64,000 nucleotides of DNA, from contig OZ017766.1 of NCBI GenBank assembly GCA_963969345.1, positions 682,001-746,000 of the forward strand, in the 5' to 3' direction. The translations under genes and the position numbers were made by a program. Under the pieces are notes generated by a model, which was not told the origin of the DNA, searched no databases, and was given only the letters and a program-made list of their open reading frames with translations. This stretch comes from Turbatrix aceti (taxonomy: Eukaryota > Nematoda > Chromadorea > Rhabditida > Panagrolaimidae). This document shows, one piece after another, positions 39,459-50,807 of this stretch; within the stretch, counting starts at the first letter, position 1; the number at the start of each line of letters is the position of its first letter.

Positions 39459-41522
39459 GAAGGCAAAGGGGTTGAGAGGGAAATAATTTGTCAATACAAA
39501 ATTCGGAAAGTTTTATAGCTGTCTGCCAGCTTCAGAAATAAATTTTTTGTTTCTTGACGAGTTTCTTCTCTTTCGTTTCTCTGCAGAATTCTCTGCCTGT
39601 CGAGAAAAAAAAATTTGCTAAGAATTTCGATAGTCAGTAATCGGTGGAGATCTTTGAGTGTTGAAAAAAAGCAAAAATATGCAAGTTGAAGGTGAACAGT
39701 AGTAGACAGACTCGTAGACCACCGATTTCGGATCAATGCTGTAGTTCGTAGTATTCTTTGTAGTCGTCGTCGTGGAGGGACCGCTGAATTCAGAAGCACA
39801 GAAAAAGCTAGCAGTTGACGGAGAGAGCGCGGTGAACATGTGATCACTCTGGGCCCCAAAAAACCCAGATTCCAATTTTTTTGTAATCAACCAAAAAATC
39901 CAGGAAACCGCTCAGGTTCCTAGGAAAAAGAGTGATCTCTTTCCTTTTCTGTCCCGCCACCTCCCGGTGTCTTCAGTCGATCATGCGCGCCGTCCGCCGC
40001 CGTCAAACCACCCTGTACTTGATGGATCGTGGTCTCGTCGTAGTCGATATTGCTGCCACCACCGCGTGTGTGCACTCGGGTTGCTTGCCCCCAGCTGTCA
40101 CCGGATAAGTCAGCAAGCAGGTGGGCAGGTAGGCCTTCGCACTTCGATAACGAACAAACTGGGTAAAAATGTACGACAAGCGTATTTTCAAACTTGTAAA
40201 GTTAAAAAAATAACTCGTTTCGATACAATTCTTCTGATTCTCTCTTTCCGCTTCTCTGAGTGAGCTGAAAAAAAATAATCAATCGATAAGGGGTACATAA
40301 TCGTACAAAATACGCCCTAACAACAGATACAATGAAAATGAAACACAATAAAAAGATTACTGACACGCAATGAAAAAACACCCCCAGATGATGAACTGAT
40401 GATCACAGAGCAACCAGCGTATGGATGTAGATGTGCGCACAAAAAATACAAGCTATCGGATGGGGTTGTTGTTTTAGAAGCAGCTCCATGGTATGTACAT
40501 CTGCACACAAATTGTGAGCTGGTTGTCATGAACAAAAAACTTTACAAATTTTTTTTTGCATTCCTAAGATTCACAAAAAATATAAAAATTTCAAGAAACA
40601 TTTTTTAAGAGTAGAACTCGTCGTAAAAAACAGAATTCAAATATTTATAAAATTTCACGTTTTCAACAAAAAAAATTTACTAGAAACCTCTGTAGTAACA
40701 TAAATTTACACAAAATGAACCCACTCCAGCCTGACATCACCCGTAACCAACCATCATGGTAAAAGGATCCCACACCACTTTTCTTCGCCCCTAATGCAAG
40801 TTTAGAATACGACTCCCGGGGGCACTCACACTCGCATCACCAAAACCCTATTTTACTCATGCAGTGTTCATCCCAGTGCCACCAGATAATAGAGCTTCCT
40901 AAACAAATCCATTTTTTTTTAAACGTATAAAATGGTATCGGATAAGTTAATCGACGGACATCGATTCGATTTAAAAATGAACATAGAAACAAAAAATAGA
41001 AAGAATTACACCATTCATATTAATTTTTTTAATACAATAAACTTGAAATTGATCACAAATTACCAGGGTTGTTCGCGGGTCATTAAAAACAGCGCAAGCC
41101 GAACGGGGGCTAAAAGTTGGTTAACTAAAAAATTTTGTATTCTTGCCACAAAAAGCGCGAACAATACATTTTTGTCACCACACTATTGAATTTGATAAAC
41201 ACCGACGAAGCATCCACCGTTTCTCACACGCGATTTTTGGAAAACAAATGCACGCGAGCAGAACAGGCTTGTTGGAAGAGTTCAGAAAATTCAAAAAATA
41301 TTTTTCGAACAACAAGCGTCTCTCTTCCAAAAAAAAGCCGTTGCCATGCCGAAAAAATTGACTCGCGATTCACTCAATGCGCCTGAACGCCAGCGAAGCT
41401 CGGTTCATTTAGGCTAGGGCATAAATAAAATGATAAAAAAGCAGGGCCCGTCAGGATGGCAAGCGGAACGGCAAAGGGAGCACGGGTAAATCGAAATTCG
41501 CCCCATTTCCGTTCTTCTACTA
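39459..41522. other. Upstream of NTE, no gene recognised
   Basis: Mostly A/T-rich. A minus-strand frame near 39840-39700 begins MFTALSPSTASF and has Ser/Thr-rich, N-glycosylation-like sequons (NTT, NYS). It could be an alternative luminal first exon of NTE, but it lacks a convincing donor. Nothing else is supported. Confidence 0.35.
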
Positions 41523-41774
41523 CCCGCATCGCATGAGAATCATAACGGAATTATAAGGCTTTGCACGCTAATGTGTTTTATTGTGATGCGTTCATTCTCA
41601 TCCAGTTCATTGTGTTCCGCAGCTTTAATTTAGTCGTTGCTTTTTGCAGGAATTTGAATACGAATAAAGGGCTTAGATTTTTTAGCACTTCATTGTGCTT
41701 CTTCATTTTCGTTGCGCGTCTCATTTGATTCTAACCGCCTTCTAATTCCGTTATGATTCTCATGCGAGTGCGGG
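41523..41774. mobile_element. CCCGCACT-terminus MITE, copy 2
   Basis: 252 bp with inverted ends CCCGCATCGCATGAG / complement of CCCGCACTCGCATGAG, flanked by TA on both sides. The interior matches copy 1 (10153-10435) in inverse orientation (GAAGCACAATGAAG). Confidence 0.7.
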
Positions 41775-42391
41775 TAGAAGCAAAATAGGAGTAAAATAAA
41801 TTTGAATTCAGCAAAATTCCAAGAAACGTAATATCAAAAATAAAAATAATTAGCCACGGCCTCCCCAGACAACCCCGGCGAAGAATTAATTCATAGCACA
41901 TGTTTTACGCATCGATCGATGACCAGACGTATTAAACCCAGGCAAGATGCCACAAAAAGTTTTAAAACGTTAACTGCAATTCGAAAAAGGCGGCACTGGG
42001 AGAGAGGGAGTTCACTGCTCATGCTGTCAGCTCACGGAAAGAGTTGCTAGGGGACTAGCAGACGGGATGGATGAAAACAGATGACTGTACTACGTCTTCG
42101 TGGATTTTTTAAACGGATTAAAAAAGCCATTTCAAAAACAAAAATCCGAGAAAAGTTAAAATAAATACAAAAAACCACAGAAACCTTTAAACTAAAATAC
42201 TTTGCGTCATTTCACAAAAAAAATCAAATTAAATTAAAAAATGGATTTTGTTTGCTCGCGCTGCAGCGTTGCACTTTGACGACAAAAGCTCTGTTACCCG
42301 AAATCAGGATGTCGTCTTCGAAAACTGACAGATATTTAAATATTTTCATAACCAACCAAGCCTGCTGCCGTTCCCTCGAGAGCCTATGCAT

Positions 42392-42714
42392 CAGACATAA
42401 AAATGGCCCGCCAAAGCCCGGCACGGCCCGGGCCCGGCCGGGCCTGTGACTTTTCAGTAGGCCCGGAGAAGCCCGTTTTGGCCCGGTATTTAATCAATAA
42501 TATAAAAAATACGAAAAATTAACTGTCTTGGTTATTTTTAACAAAATTTAGTCTCTACAGATAGAAAACATAGTATTTTGAGTAAAAACCAGTAATTTAT
42601 GTTATTTATATAACGATTTGCTGCTATTTTTTTTGCTAAAAATTTGGAAAAAATACAGTATGGATAATTTCGGGCCGGGCCTGGGCCTAAAAATTAGGCC
42701 CGTTTTCATGTCTG
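42392..42714. mobile_element. hAT-like MITE, GGCCCGGG family, reference copy
   Basis: 323 bp with termini CAGACATAAAAATGGCC / GGCCCGTTTTCATGTCTG and a perfect 8-bp duplication CTATGCAT (42384-42391, 42715-42722). GGCCCGGGCC-type words occupy both ends. Four other copies in the window are partial or worn (212, 22449, 25524, 62826). Confidence 0.88.
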
Positions 42715-44493
42715 CTATGCATACGAAGGCGTCTAGAAAACTGAGAATACAAAAACCATGAAACAAAATAAGTCCGCCGGCAATTGGATGACTCGCTGTG
42801 CGTGTGGCTCTTACTGGGGTTCATTCGTGACTAACGTAAACGACATGTTCTCTTTCATTTTTTGCAAGTGAGTGCAAAAAGGTCAAAGAAAACGTCCAGA
42901 AAAATCCGCAAGCATCTTGGGCCTAAGAAGTTGCAAATAAATAGAAACACTAGGGCAAAATAAAAATAAAAACATACCGCACAGCCGATCCAAAGTTATA
43001 AAGCACGAATAAAGGCTAAAAATAAGCCCAGTCCCTCAAAAAACAATGAAAAATGCATCAACCGTTCTTGAAATTTCAAAAATGTCAAAAAATCATTTCC
43101 AAAAAACCCAAAAAATCGTAAGCGTAAGACATTTTGCACTTGTCAGACAACGACAGCCGCTAAAGAACGCGTATGGCACTAAAGTACACAAAGTGATAGC
43201 AGGTTCCTGATCCTGAAAACCGAAAAAAAATAAAATGCAGTAGACAAAAAATTGAATAAAAAAGCAACAGCAAAGAAGCAAAGTCAATTTTCACTCAGAG
43301 TCGAACGAGAAGCATCGAAAAACATCATTCTTGCAATTAAAAAAACAAAATAAGAGTTCTTGCAAGAGGGGTGTCCAGGCGGCAGAACGGAACGGGTAAG
43401 GAGGGGGGGAGAAGGCTACTGTTACAACCAGGCTGCCGACACCAAGCAATGAGCGACGAAAAATACAAAAAACTTAGAATTTTACGACAGGGTTAAACAT
43501 CCTAAATTGGGCTGTGAAATTAGCAATTAACAAAAACAATTGAAAAAAAATGGAATCCGTAAAAAAGACAGTAAATAATGCGCTACAAACGATGAGCACG
43601 GCAAAATAGGAAACCAGCAAACGAAAGCTAAGGCAAGTAATTGGAGCAACAAAATTAGGACGCAAATAGAGCTAATAACGAGCGACAGAAGCAACAACTC
43701 GTTGAAAACCGGTGAAGAATAAAGGTTGAGCCAAACAGCAGCAAAAAAAGACTCGTCACACTTTGCCAATGGTACCTATTTACTCGAGGGAACAAAAAGG
43801 TACGTTTATCATTTTTTAGGCTTATGATACCTTTCAAACCCTTCTTTATTCACTTCCATCTGTTACCAGTGCAGTCAGCAAGCGTTCCTTTCGCGGGGCA
43901 TGCTTGCAGTCAGTCAAGGGCGTATTTATTCAGCATCCGGCGGGCACTCTTGCCGTATCTTCTGTGTACCCTTCGGATGCTGCCATGGTCGTCATTCAAA
44001 CTTGCCACGACAGAAGACAACAAAAAAGTTGGCTGGGGGAGGGTACTTGATGCCTTTTTTCCGTCGCGTAGAACTCGTTGTGCGTGGTGACTTCACCCAG
44101 CAATTTCCCACGACAAAAAGGCACAAAAAATTGAAACATTCTTTTTCGTTCCTCTTCTTCCTTTCTCGTGTCACCGCTTGTGAATGAAGCTTGTTTGAAC
44201 CTGCACAAAACCAAAGCACGCTGACGTCAGCCGGGTGTGGTAGCGTGCCAACGCGGAGACCGAGATCTTCTCTTCCGTAGCAAAACAATTTTATTTATCC
44301 AACTTTTCAACGTTAAAAAAAATCAATTCGCATAAAAAACGTACCGTTGAAAAAAGGCACGCCTTTGGAAGTCTGTAGATTCCCAAAGATTGCAATAGCA
44401 TGTATTACGACCGGTTATATGGTGAGTGAAAAGTGGGCGTCAATGACGTAGGAATAAAATCGACCATTGAAAAAAATATGTACAAAAGCCGTG
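42715..44493. other. Downstream of FBXO45, nothing recognised
   Basis: About 1.8 kb, A-rich on the plus strand. Frames at 43093-43287, 43474-43837 and 43824-44187 are low-complexity or antisense pairs without domain support. Confidence 0.4.
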
Positions 44494-45837
44494 TTATCCC
44501 ATTTCGGCAGGTCCTTGGTAATACAGGCAGACTGTTGTGTGACCGTAAACTGCTGAGATCGCGGGATACAGCTTGACGTCTCGCAGGTTCTTGAATGCAA
44601 TGCCGAGAAATTCATCGCCATATTCGAAGCCGAGCATGTGCTGGTCGCAGTCGAGAATCATGCGGACCTTGTCTCGACGCTGAAAAAAAAATACAACTTT
44701 CGTACACAACTGAGGTATGCAACAATTGTTCGAAATGTACCGTAATAAAAATTTCGCGCACCGGAAAACTCCGCGCACTGGAAAGGACGATTCAGCGTAG
44801 TAAAACAGCGCAGAAAAACTGATTTTGTCTTGACGAATTTTGTGTTTTTGGCACAAAAAAAGTTTTCACCCTTTTTTAGTGCGCTGAATTATCTTTACGG
44901 TGAGTTTGTAGAACGCCGAGTTTTCCAGTGCGTTGAGTTTTATACGCGGAATCGACTTAGCCAAGCTACTGCAAGTTTCGTGGCAAGATAAAAACAGCAC
45001 ACAGTCAGCGAAGTAATTTACCGTCTTCAAAAGTACTGTAGTATAAAAACACTACTTTCATTAGGTCATGGCAACTTCGTTGCAAGAAACATTGTTTTGG
45101 GCCTAATCCGTCTTTTTATTGTTTTTTTAAATAATACTTTATTTTTGAACCTTCTTTCAAAAAACAAACACAAACCTTGATAGTAGGAGCATTGTTGGTC
45201 TCCGGATACGGCGTTCCCTTATCGCTGTGATACGCCTTGTTCTCCACCAAATTCCAGCCCCATGATTCACGAGACCTCCCAATGAGTCCGTCGTACCCGG
45301 GTGCTTGGAGTCTCTCGCATCCCGTTGCAACGCCGATGATAGCGGACGTACCGTACGGAGTCTGCCAGATGAAGTCAAAAGCATGCACACCTGACCGAAA
45401 TCCCTTTCTTGCCCGGGCGCCGTCCGTGCACTGGGCAATGGGTCGTCGGTAGAGCTGAAAGCCGTTTGGCTCGACGCACATCGACGGCGAAAGATCCTCG
45501 GGATTCCACGAGCACAGATACGCCCGGAGCATGTTTTTCGGGGTTGCGAGGATTTTTAGGGCTTGCACATCGCCCAGGGCAGCCTTAGGAAGAGTATTCT
45601 CCATAATTGATCGCCATACTTGGCTTGTCGCCTAAAAATCGATTTTTGGTGAAAACAAGTAGCATTTGAGTGTAAACAAACCCGCTGAGTAACGGAGTAC
45701 CACTGCCGACAAACAAGCATGCAGTTGAAAATATCGCCAGGCGTGAGGTATTCAAACACCTTCTCGAGACACATCGCAGGCAGGTGCTTCATGCCGTAGA
45801 CATGGTAGGCATGATAGTTGGTGCTACCAAAAGTCAT
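44494..45837 (-). CDS. FBXO45: FBXO45 / FSN-1, F-box-SPRY ubiquitin-ligase substrate adaptor
   Basis: Three exons (45837-45682, 45631-45176, 44679-44494) give 265 aa; human FBXO45 is 286. The F-box (about 17-55) shows LPAMCLEKVFEYLTPGDIF and MLVCRQWYSVTQR. The SPRY domain fills the rest, with NGFQLYRRPIAQCTDGAR, SGVHAFDFIWQTPYGT, ESWGWNLVENK, NNAPTIK, EFLGIAFKNL and a closing YPAISAVYGHTTV. FBXO45/FSN-1 works with the large RING ligase PHR/RPM-1 and SKP1 to restrain synapse growth and axon regeneration signalling. The C-terminus YYQGPAEMG looks closest to the nematode FSN-1 end. Both donors are GTTTGT. A TTTCAG site lies 40 nt before the ATG. The third intron-exon region sits in a 500-bp A/T-rich intron. 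Confidence 0.93.
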
Positions 45838-46136
45838 CTCTTTTTCTCACACACCACGAAGGTCCAGGAGACATAAACTGAAAGAAGAAATTCGTTAACC
45901 AATCCTGTTTACGCCAGAAAAAAATTCTCGTGGAAAGCCCGCATCCTATCAATAAACTAGTAACAGCGATGAGTACGCCTGCTCGCTGCATGCTCGTCGG
46001 TCAGCTGCTGCATGACTGGTGTTCGCTTGCTGCGGGAACCAAACATGGTTGCTGCGTTGCTGCATGGTGCGTGCAGCACTCACTTTATTATGGGCCTCAA
46101 TTTCCTTCGCCTTGACGTTTGCCTGGTCGATGCCAG

Positions 46137-46556
46137 CAGTGTTGTCGGGTACCCGGACCGGAACCGGTTCGTTTCCGGTTCGGGTACCCGAAAAAATCAT
46201 TTCCGGTTCTGGTTCCGGGTACCCGGATTTTAAAAATGAGTTCAAATTACGGCAAAAACGAGCTCTCAGAGTTAAGAAAAGCGCTTCGAAATCGGTTATA
46301 AGTTCATATTCAAAGAAATTTTTTTCTTTTGAACACTTGACACGAAAATCCTTCAAATTTTGTTTCGCACGTGGTTTGAAAAGTTTCGGTTCCGGTTCGG
46401 GTACCCGAATTTTCTACTTTCGGTTCCGGTTCCGGTTCCGCGTACCCGAAAAATATATTTTCGGTTCCGGTTCCAGTTCCGGGTACTCGAAAAATCAGGA
46501 TTTCGATTCCGGTTCCGGTTCGGGTACCCGAAAAATTTTCAGAACCGACAACACTG
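46137..46556. mobile_element. hAT-like MITE, CGGTTCCGGTACCCG word family
   Basis: 420 bp with termini CAGTGTTGTCGGGTACCCG / complement of CAGTGTTGTCGG and a perfect 8-bp duplication GATGCCAG (46129-46136, 46557-46564). Arrays of GGTTCCGGTTCCGG and GGGTACCCG are present in both halves. It lies 300 bp upstream of FBXO45. Confidence 0.87.
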
Positions 46557-46561
46557 GATGC

Positions 46562-46650
46562 CAGTATTGTCGGGTACCCGACCCGAAACCCGTACCGAAC
46601 CCGAATCCGACCCGAAATTTCGGGTTTTCGGGTCGGGTACCTGAAAGTTT
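46562..46650. repeat. End fragment of a related GGGTACCCG MITE
   Basis: CAGTATTGTCGGGTACCCGA followed by CCCGAAACCCG words looks like the left end of a further hAT-like element. Its first three bases are part of the target duplication of 46137-46556. The right end is missing. Confidence 0.55.
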
Positions 46651-46812
46651 TGTGCCATTGTGACCCCTTTTTAAATGCAAATTTCGGCATTTTTCAAAGT
46701 TGAGTTATTATCAATTAGGTCAAAAATGCATTTGAATTGTCGGACTTTGCTTGTTAAGAGTGGTGAATGGCAAAACTAAGAAAAAATTATGAATACCCGA
46801 AAAATGACGCCA

Positions 46813-47402
46813 AATAGACCGCGAGCATAAAAAACAAAAATTGGCTTCAGGGCCTTTTTTTGAACATGACTCCTTTTATGCATGCGCGCGCCCGTTTTTT
46901 GTCACTTGAAGCGAAATTGCGCGCGTTTCCTTTAGTGCGCGCCATAAAAGCCCATGGATGACCGCTTTCCGGTCACTCCGTTTTTTCGTGTGTTACGTCA
47001 TTCAAAGCGCCGAAACACGGGCTACAAGATGTGCTATCACAATGTACTCCCATCGGAGAACCCCGTCAGTGGTGGCCAAAAAACCACACATTTTATACGG
47101 TAATCAGCAATTACCGTAACGATAAAAAATATCTGAGTACGACATCGTGTTCCCTGTCCTTCAAAACCCCTCATAAAATTTTCAGCGTTTTTCCTCTATA
47201 GCAAAGCTCGTGGCATCGATTTTTGTCAAAAACTTCCAGAAGCCAAAACTACAGAATTCGATGTGTTTAAAAATCTGTGTATCGGCGATCTAAAGGTTTT
47301 TAGGGGTGGGGAACAATTCTGGCTTAAAATATTTGAAGTTGTAAAAAAGCCTTGTCGGGCTCTCCCCCTTATTCCGAAATCCTGTCGTGGACTGTCTCTT
47401 AA
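46813..47402. mobile_element. TTAA fold-back element, family A, right half
   Basis: Collinear with 11690-12295 (family A) through the shared core to GTCGTGGACTGTCTCTTAA at 47384-47402. The left arm is missing. Confidence 0.75.
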
Positions 47403-47692
47403 GCAATAAAAGGCGTGATTAGCTAAAAACAATCTTTGAGACATGCCTGATCATACCCAAGTGACCGTAAGCATAAAAAAACAAAAATCGGCTTTAGGGT
47501 GTTTTTTCGAACATGACTTCTTGCATGCGCGTGCACGCTCGCGAGCGCTTGTTTTTTTGGCTGTTGAGGGAAATCGCGCGCTTTTGCACGGGTTTTGCTC
47601 GAGTTGACGCCATAAAGGGTCCAACTTCACTAAATTGGGTTTGTGGGAAAATTTTTTGGTTTGGTATGCCAGATGCAGAAAAAAACGGGCTT
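47403..47692. repeat. Fragment carrying the shared fold-back core
   Basis: Contains AATCTTTGAGACATGCC ... GTGACCGTAAGCATAAAAAA ... GAACATGACTTC and GCGCGC-rich sequence, one orientation only, between two TTAA elements. Confidence 0.55.
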
Positions 47693-49339
47693 TAACAGAC
47701 ACTCTGCGAGCCGATTTCGGACCAAGGTGGGGAGAAGGACACAGCATTTTGACACTTTCAAATGTTTTGAGTCAGAGTTGTAGGCCTTCGGGGGAAAGGT
47801 CCAAAGCCGCGATATTTTATTTTATAAAATTCGGATTCACGAGATTCGGCTTCAGAAGTGTTTTTCATAAAAAATAGTGCCCCGTGCTACGCTGGTTATG
47901 AACAATTCTGAAAAAAATAATATAGGGGTTTTTGAGGACGGCGGATCCAATGACATACTCAGAATTTTTTTTAGTTACGGTAATTATCGATTTTTTGATA
48001 TCATACGTTTTCAAACCGCTATAATATTCGGATCTCAAACTTAAGCGGTAATTCGATAAGCCTATCTTCTTCCCCGTTGTTTTTTGTATCGGAAAAAGTA
48101 AAACGCAAAAAAAAATCGCGTGCCCAAGGTTGTCATAAATTTTAATTTATGCTCCAGACTCGACACCGAAGCCCTGCGCGCAACGTGCACGCATAGTTTT
48201 GCGCTGCTGTACACGCGTATTGACCTTTATTTTTTAGACGCATGCCTAACTTATTACAAAAACCGTTTTTGGAACCATTCAATAGGTGTGCCAAGGCGGG
48301 AAGGTGAACAGTAGTCTTTTTCCCAAGCTTCACCTGTAAAATGCCTGAGGCTATTAGCCATGAACATTTTGACAAAAATGACCTATTCTATTTTTTAGAG
48401 AATTCAATTCTCTATGGAGTATAAAATTTTCAGATTTTTACCTTTATTTTTGGGTTCGGTACATTAATTTAAAAAACATACACCAAGTTTAACCTTCATT
48501 TTTCTGCCGACGCTTCTCTTAAGAAATAAAAATCTCATAATTTGAAGTCAAATTTAGAACATGTTGGACAAATTAAGCTACAGTATCCAAAAATAACGGT
48601 AAAAATCTGAAAATTTTATACTCCATAGAGAATTGAATTCTCTAAAAAACAGAATAGGTCATTTTTGTCAAAATGTTCATGGCTAATAGCCTCAGGCATT
48701 TTACAGGTAGAGTTTGGAAAAAAGACTACTGTACACCTTCCCGCCTTGGCACATCTATTGAATGGTTCCAAAAACGGTTTTTGTAATAAGTTAGGCATGC
48801 GTCTAAAAAATACAGGTCAATACGCGTGTGCAGCAGCGCAAAATCATGCGTGCACGTTGCGCGCAGGGCTTCGGTGTCGAGTCTGGAGCATAAATTAAAA
48901 TTTATGACAACCTTGGGCACGCGATTTTTTTTTGCGGTTTACTTTTTCCGATACAAAAAACAACGGGGAAGAAGATAGGCTTATCGAATTACCGCTTAAG
49001 TTTGAGATCCGAATATTATAGCGGTTTGAAAACGTATGATATCAAAAAATCGATAATTACCGTAACTAAAAAAAATTCTGAGTATGTCATTGGATCCGCC
49101 GTCCTCAAAAACCCCTATATTATTTTTTTCAGAATTGTTCATAACCAGCGTAGCACGGGGCACTATTTTTTATGAAAAACACTTCCGAAGCCGCGAATCT
49201 CGTGAATCCGAATTTTATAAATTAAAATATCGCGGCTTTGGACCTTTCCCCCGAAGGCCTACAACTCTGACTCAAAACATTTGAAAGTGTCAAAATGCTG
49301 TGTCCTCGATCCTAAATCGGCTCGCAGAGTGTCTGTTAA
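47693..49339. mobile_element. TTAA fold-back element, family B, complete 1.65-kb palindrome
   Basis: 1,647 bp with ends TTAACAGACACTCTGCGAGC and complement. The two arms are nearly identical inverted copies that meet near 48,510. Mirrored frames (48120-48314 and 48726-48920) are by-products of the palindrome. A second copy of the left arm starts at 63020. Confidence 0.88.
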
Positions 49340-49700
49340 TATTGCGTAATCATTTCTTTACTCCTCGGAGCAATACGGATGCTGGAGCCAAAAAAATGCC
49401 ACAAAATGAGGCAAAAGTGAACAAAATCAATAATTCCGGAACGGACAGGTGTTTTTTTTAACCAGTCGATTTCTCGTGGCAAGATACCTCTGTGTATCAG
49501 ATATCAGAATTTTTGAAGCATTTTGAAAATTTGACGTCAAAAGGTGTGAGAAGCCGTAACTCCAGAATCCGGCTTCTAAAAAATAAAAAATAAATATTTT
49601 AAACCCTCCTCATAGGTGTCTACAATTTCGGCACAAAACATTTATAAAAGTGAAATCACTGTGTCGGCCGAAATAAAAAAGCTCACAGAGTGGCTGTTAA
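49340..49700. mobile_element. TTAA fold-back fragment, family E, right end
   Basis: Ends GCTCACAGAGTGGCTGTTAA and directly follows the family B element. The stretch 49440-49580 (AACCAGTCGATTTCTCGTGG, GAAGCCGTAACTCCAGAATC) matches 63850-64000. Confidence 0.6.
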
Positions 49701-49976
49701 AACAATCTTTTGGACATGCCCAAACCCAACAAAGGAGTCTGTGAGTGCCCAGGTTTTGCAGCCGTAGAGTACTGTGGGATTGATGCACTGGTCGATCAGT
49801 CGTTGTTTCAGACCCGTTTTGACTTTGCAGAAAGACCTTGTATTTGAAATACGCCTTTCGTCCTGCCGTTATCCTTTTGAGTCAAACCTCAAAAGGATAA
49901 CGGCTCCTTTTGAGGTTTGAGTCAAAAGTTTTGACAATTTCTTTCTTGTAGTCTCTCGGCCAGGAGAAGAGCGTGC

Positions 49977-50420
49977 TTAAGAGGGAGTCTGCGACAGCAT
50001 TTAGTTTCGACGGAACGGCAATTTTATGACGACAAATGTTTTGTGCCCAAGTTGTAAGGGACCGTGGGTAAGGTCTAAATCCGGGATATTAGATTTTTCT
50101 GATGCCGGATTCTGAAGCGGCAGCTTCTGAAAGTTCCCCACCCCTGATTTTTCAAGTTGCTTCATGGTTGAGGCAAAAATCTGATATTTTGGATACGGGA
50201 TTTCTTGGCACGAGAAATCGATTGGCGTCTCAGAGTTTTTAAAAAACATCCGGTTTTCCTGTAATTATCGATTTTTGTCCATTAACGTTACTTTATGGCC
50301 TCTGGTAATTTTAAAAAAAAGTTCCGTTTTGTACCGACCCTTTTATCTTGTAGCCCGTCTTTTTCTGTGTCGGATTAGCTCAAAAAATAAAAAAAGGAGG
50401 GATACCAGAAGGCCATATGC
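49977..50420. mobile_element. TTAA fold-back fragment, family D, left end
   Basis: Starts TTAAGAGGGAGTCTGCGACA and continues with the family-typical GTTGTAAGGGACC and GTTCCCCACCCC blocks. No right arm is found; the right border is approximate. Confidence 0.55.
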
Positions 50421-50807
50421 TGAAATAAACTGTGTTAATTTGTTAAGTGGAATCATGATGAACAGCACCAAATTCTACTTTGGAAGTTTTGTAGGCCACT
50501 AATTTTTCAACTGCCTGTCGCTTTTCATATGAGATAAAAAAAGGTAACGATTATCGGTCGGGGGTGTGGGAGGATAATCAGGATATGGTTGTTTTTTCAA
50601 TCCCCCTGTTATTAAAATACTCTTTGTCTAGTGTATTCTACTTCGTGTAATCACATTGATAAGCGTAAAATACTCAAAAAAACAAAGCAATGTTGGTTTT
50701 TTACCGGTTGCATGCATGATTTGAGTTTTAATTCTATTGTTATTACCTGGGGTTTGTATACCTTCAAGACGTGATTTAACAAAACCTATCCGATTCCCGG
50801 TACTAAT

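Noticed and set aside
48120..48920. Two similar open frames on opposite strands
   Set aside because: Mirror images produced by the palindromic element, with no codon-level conservation.
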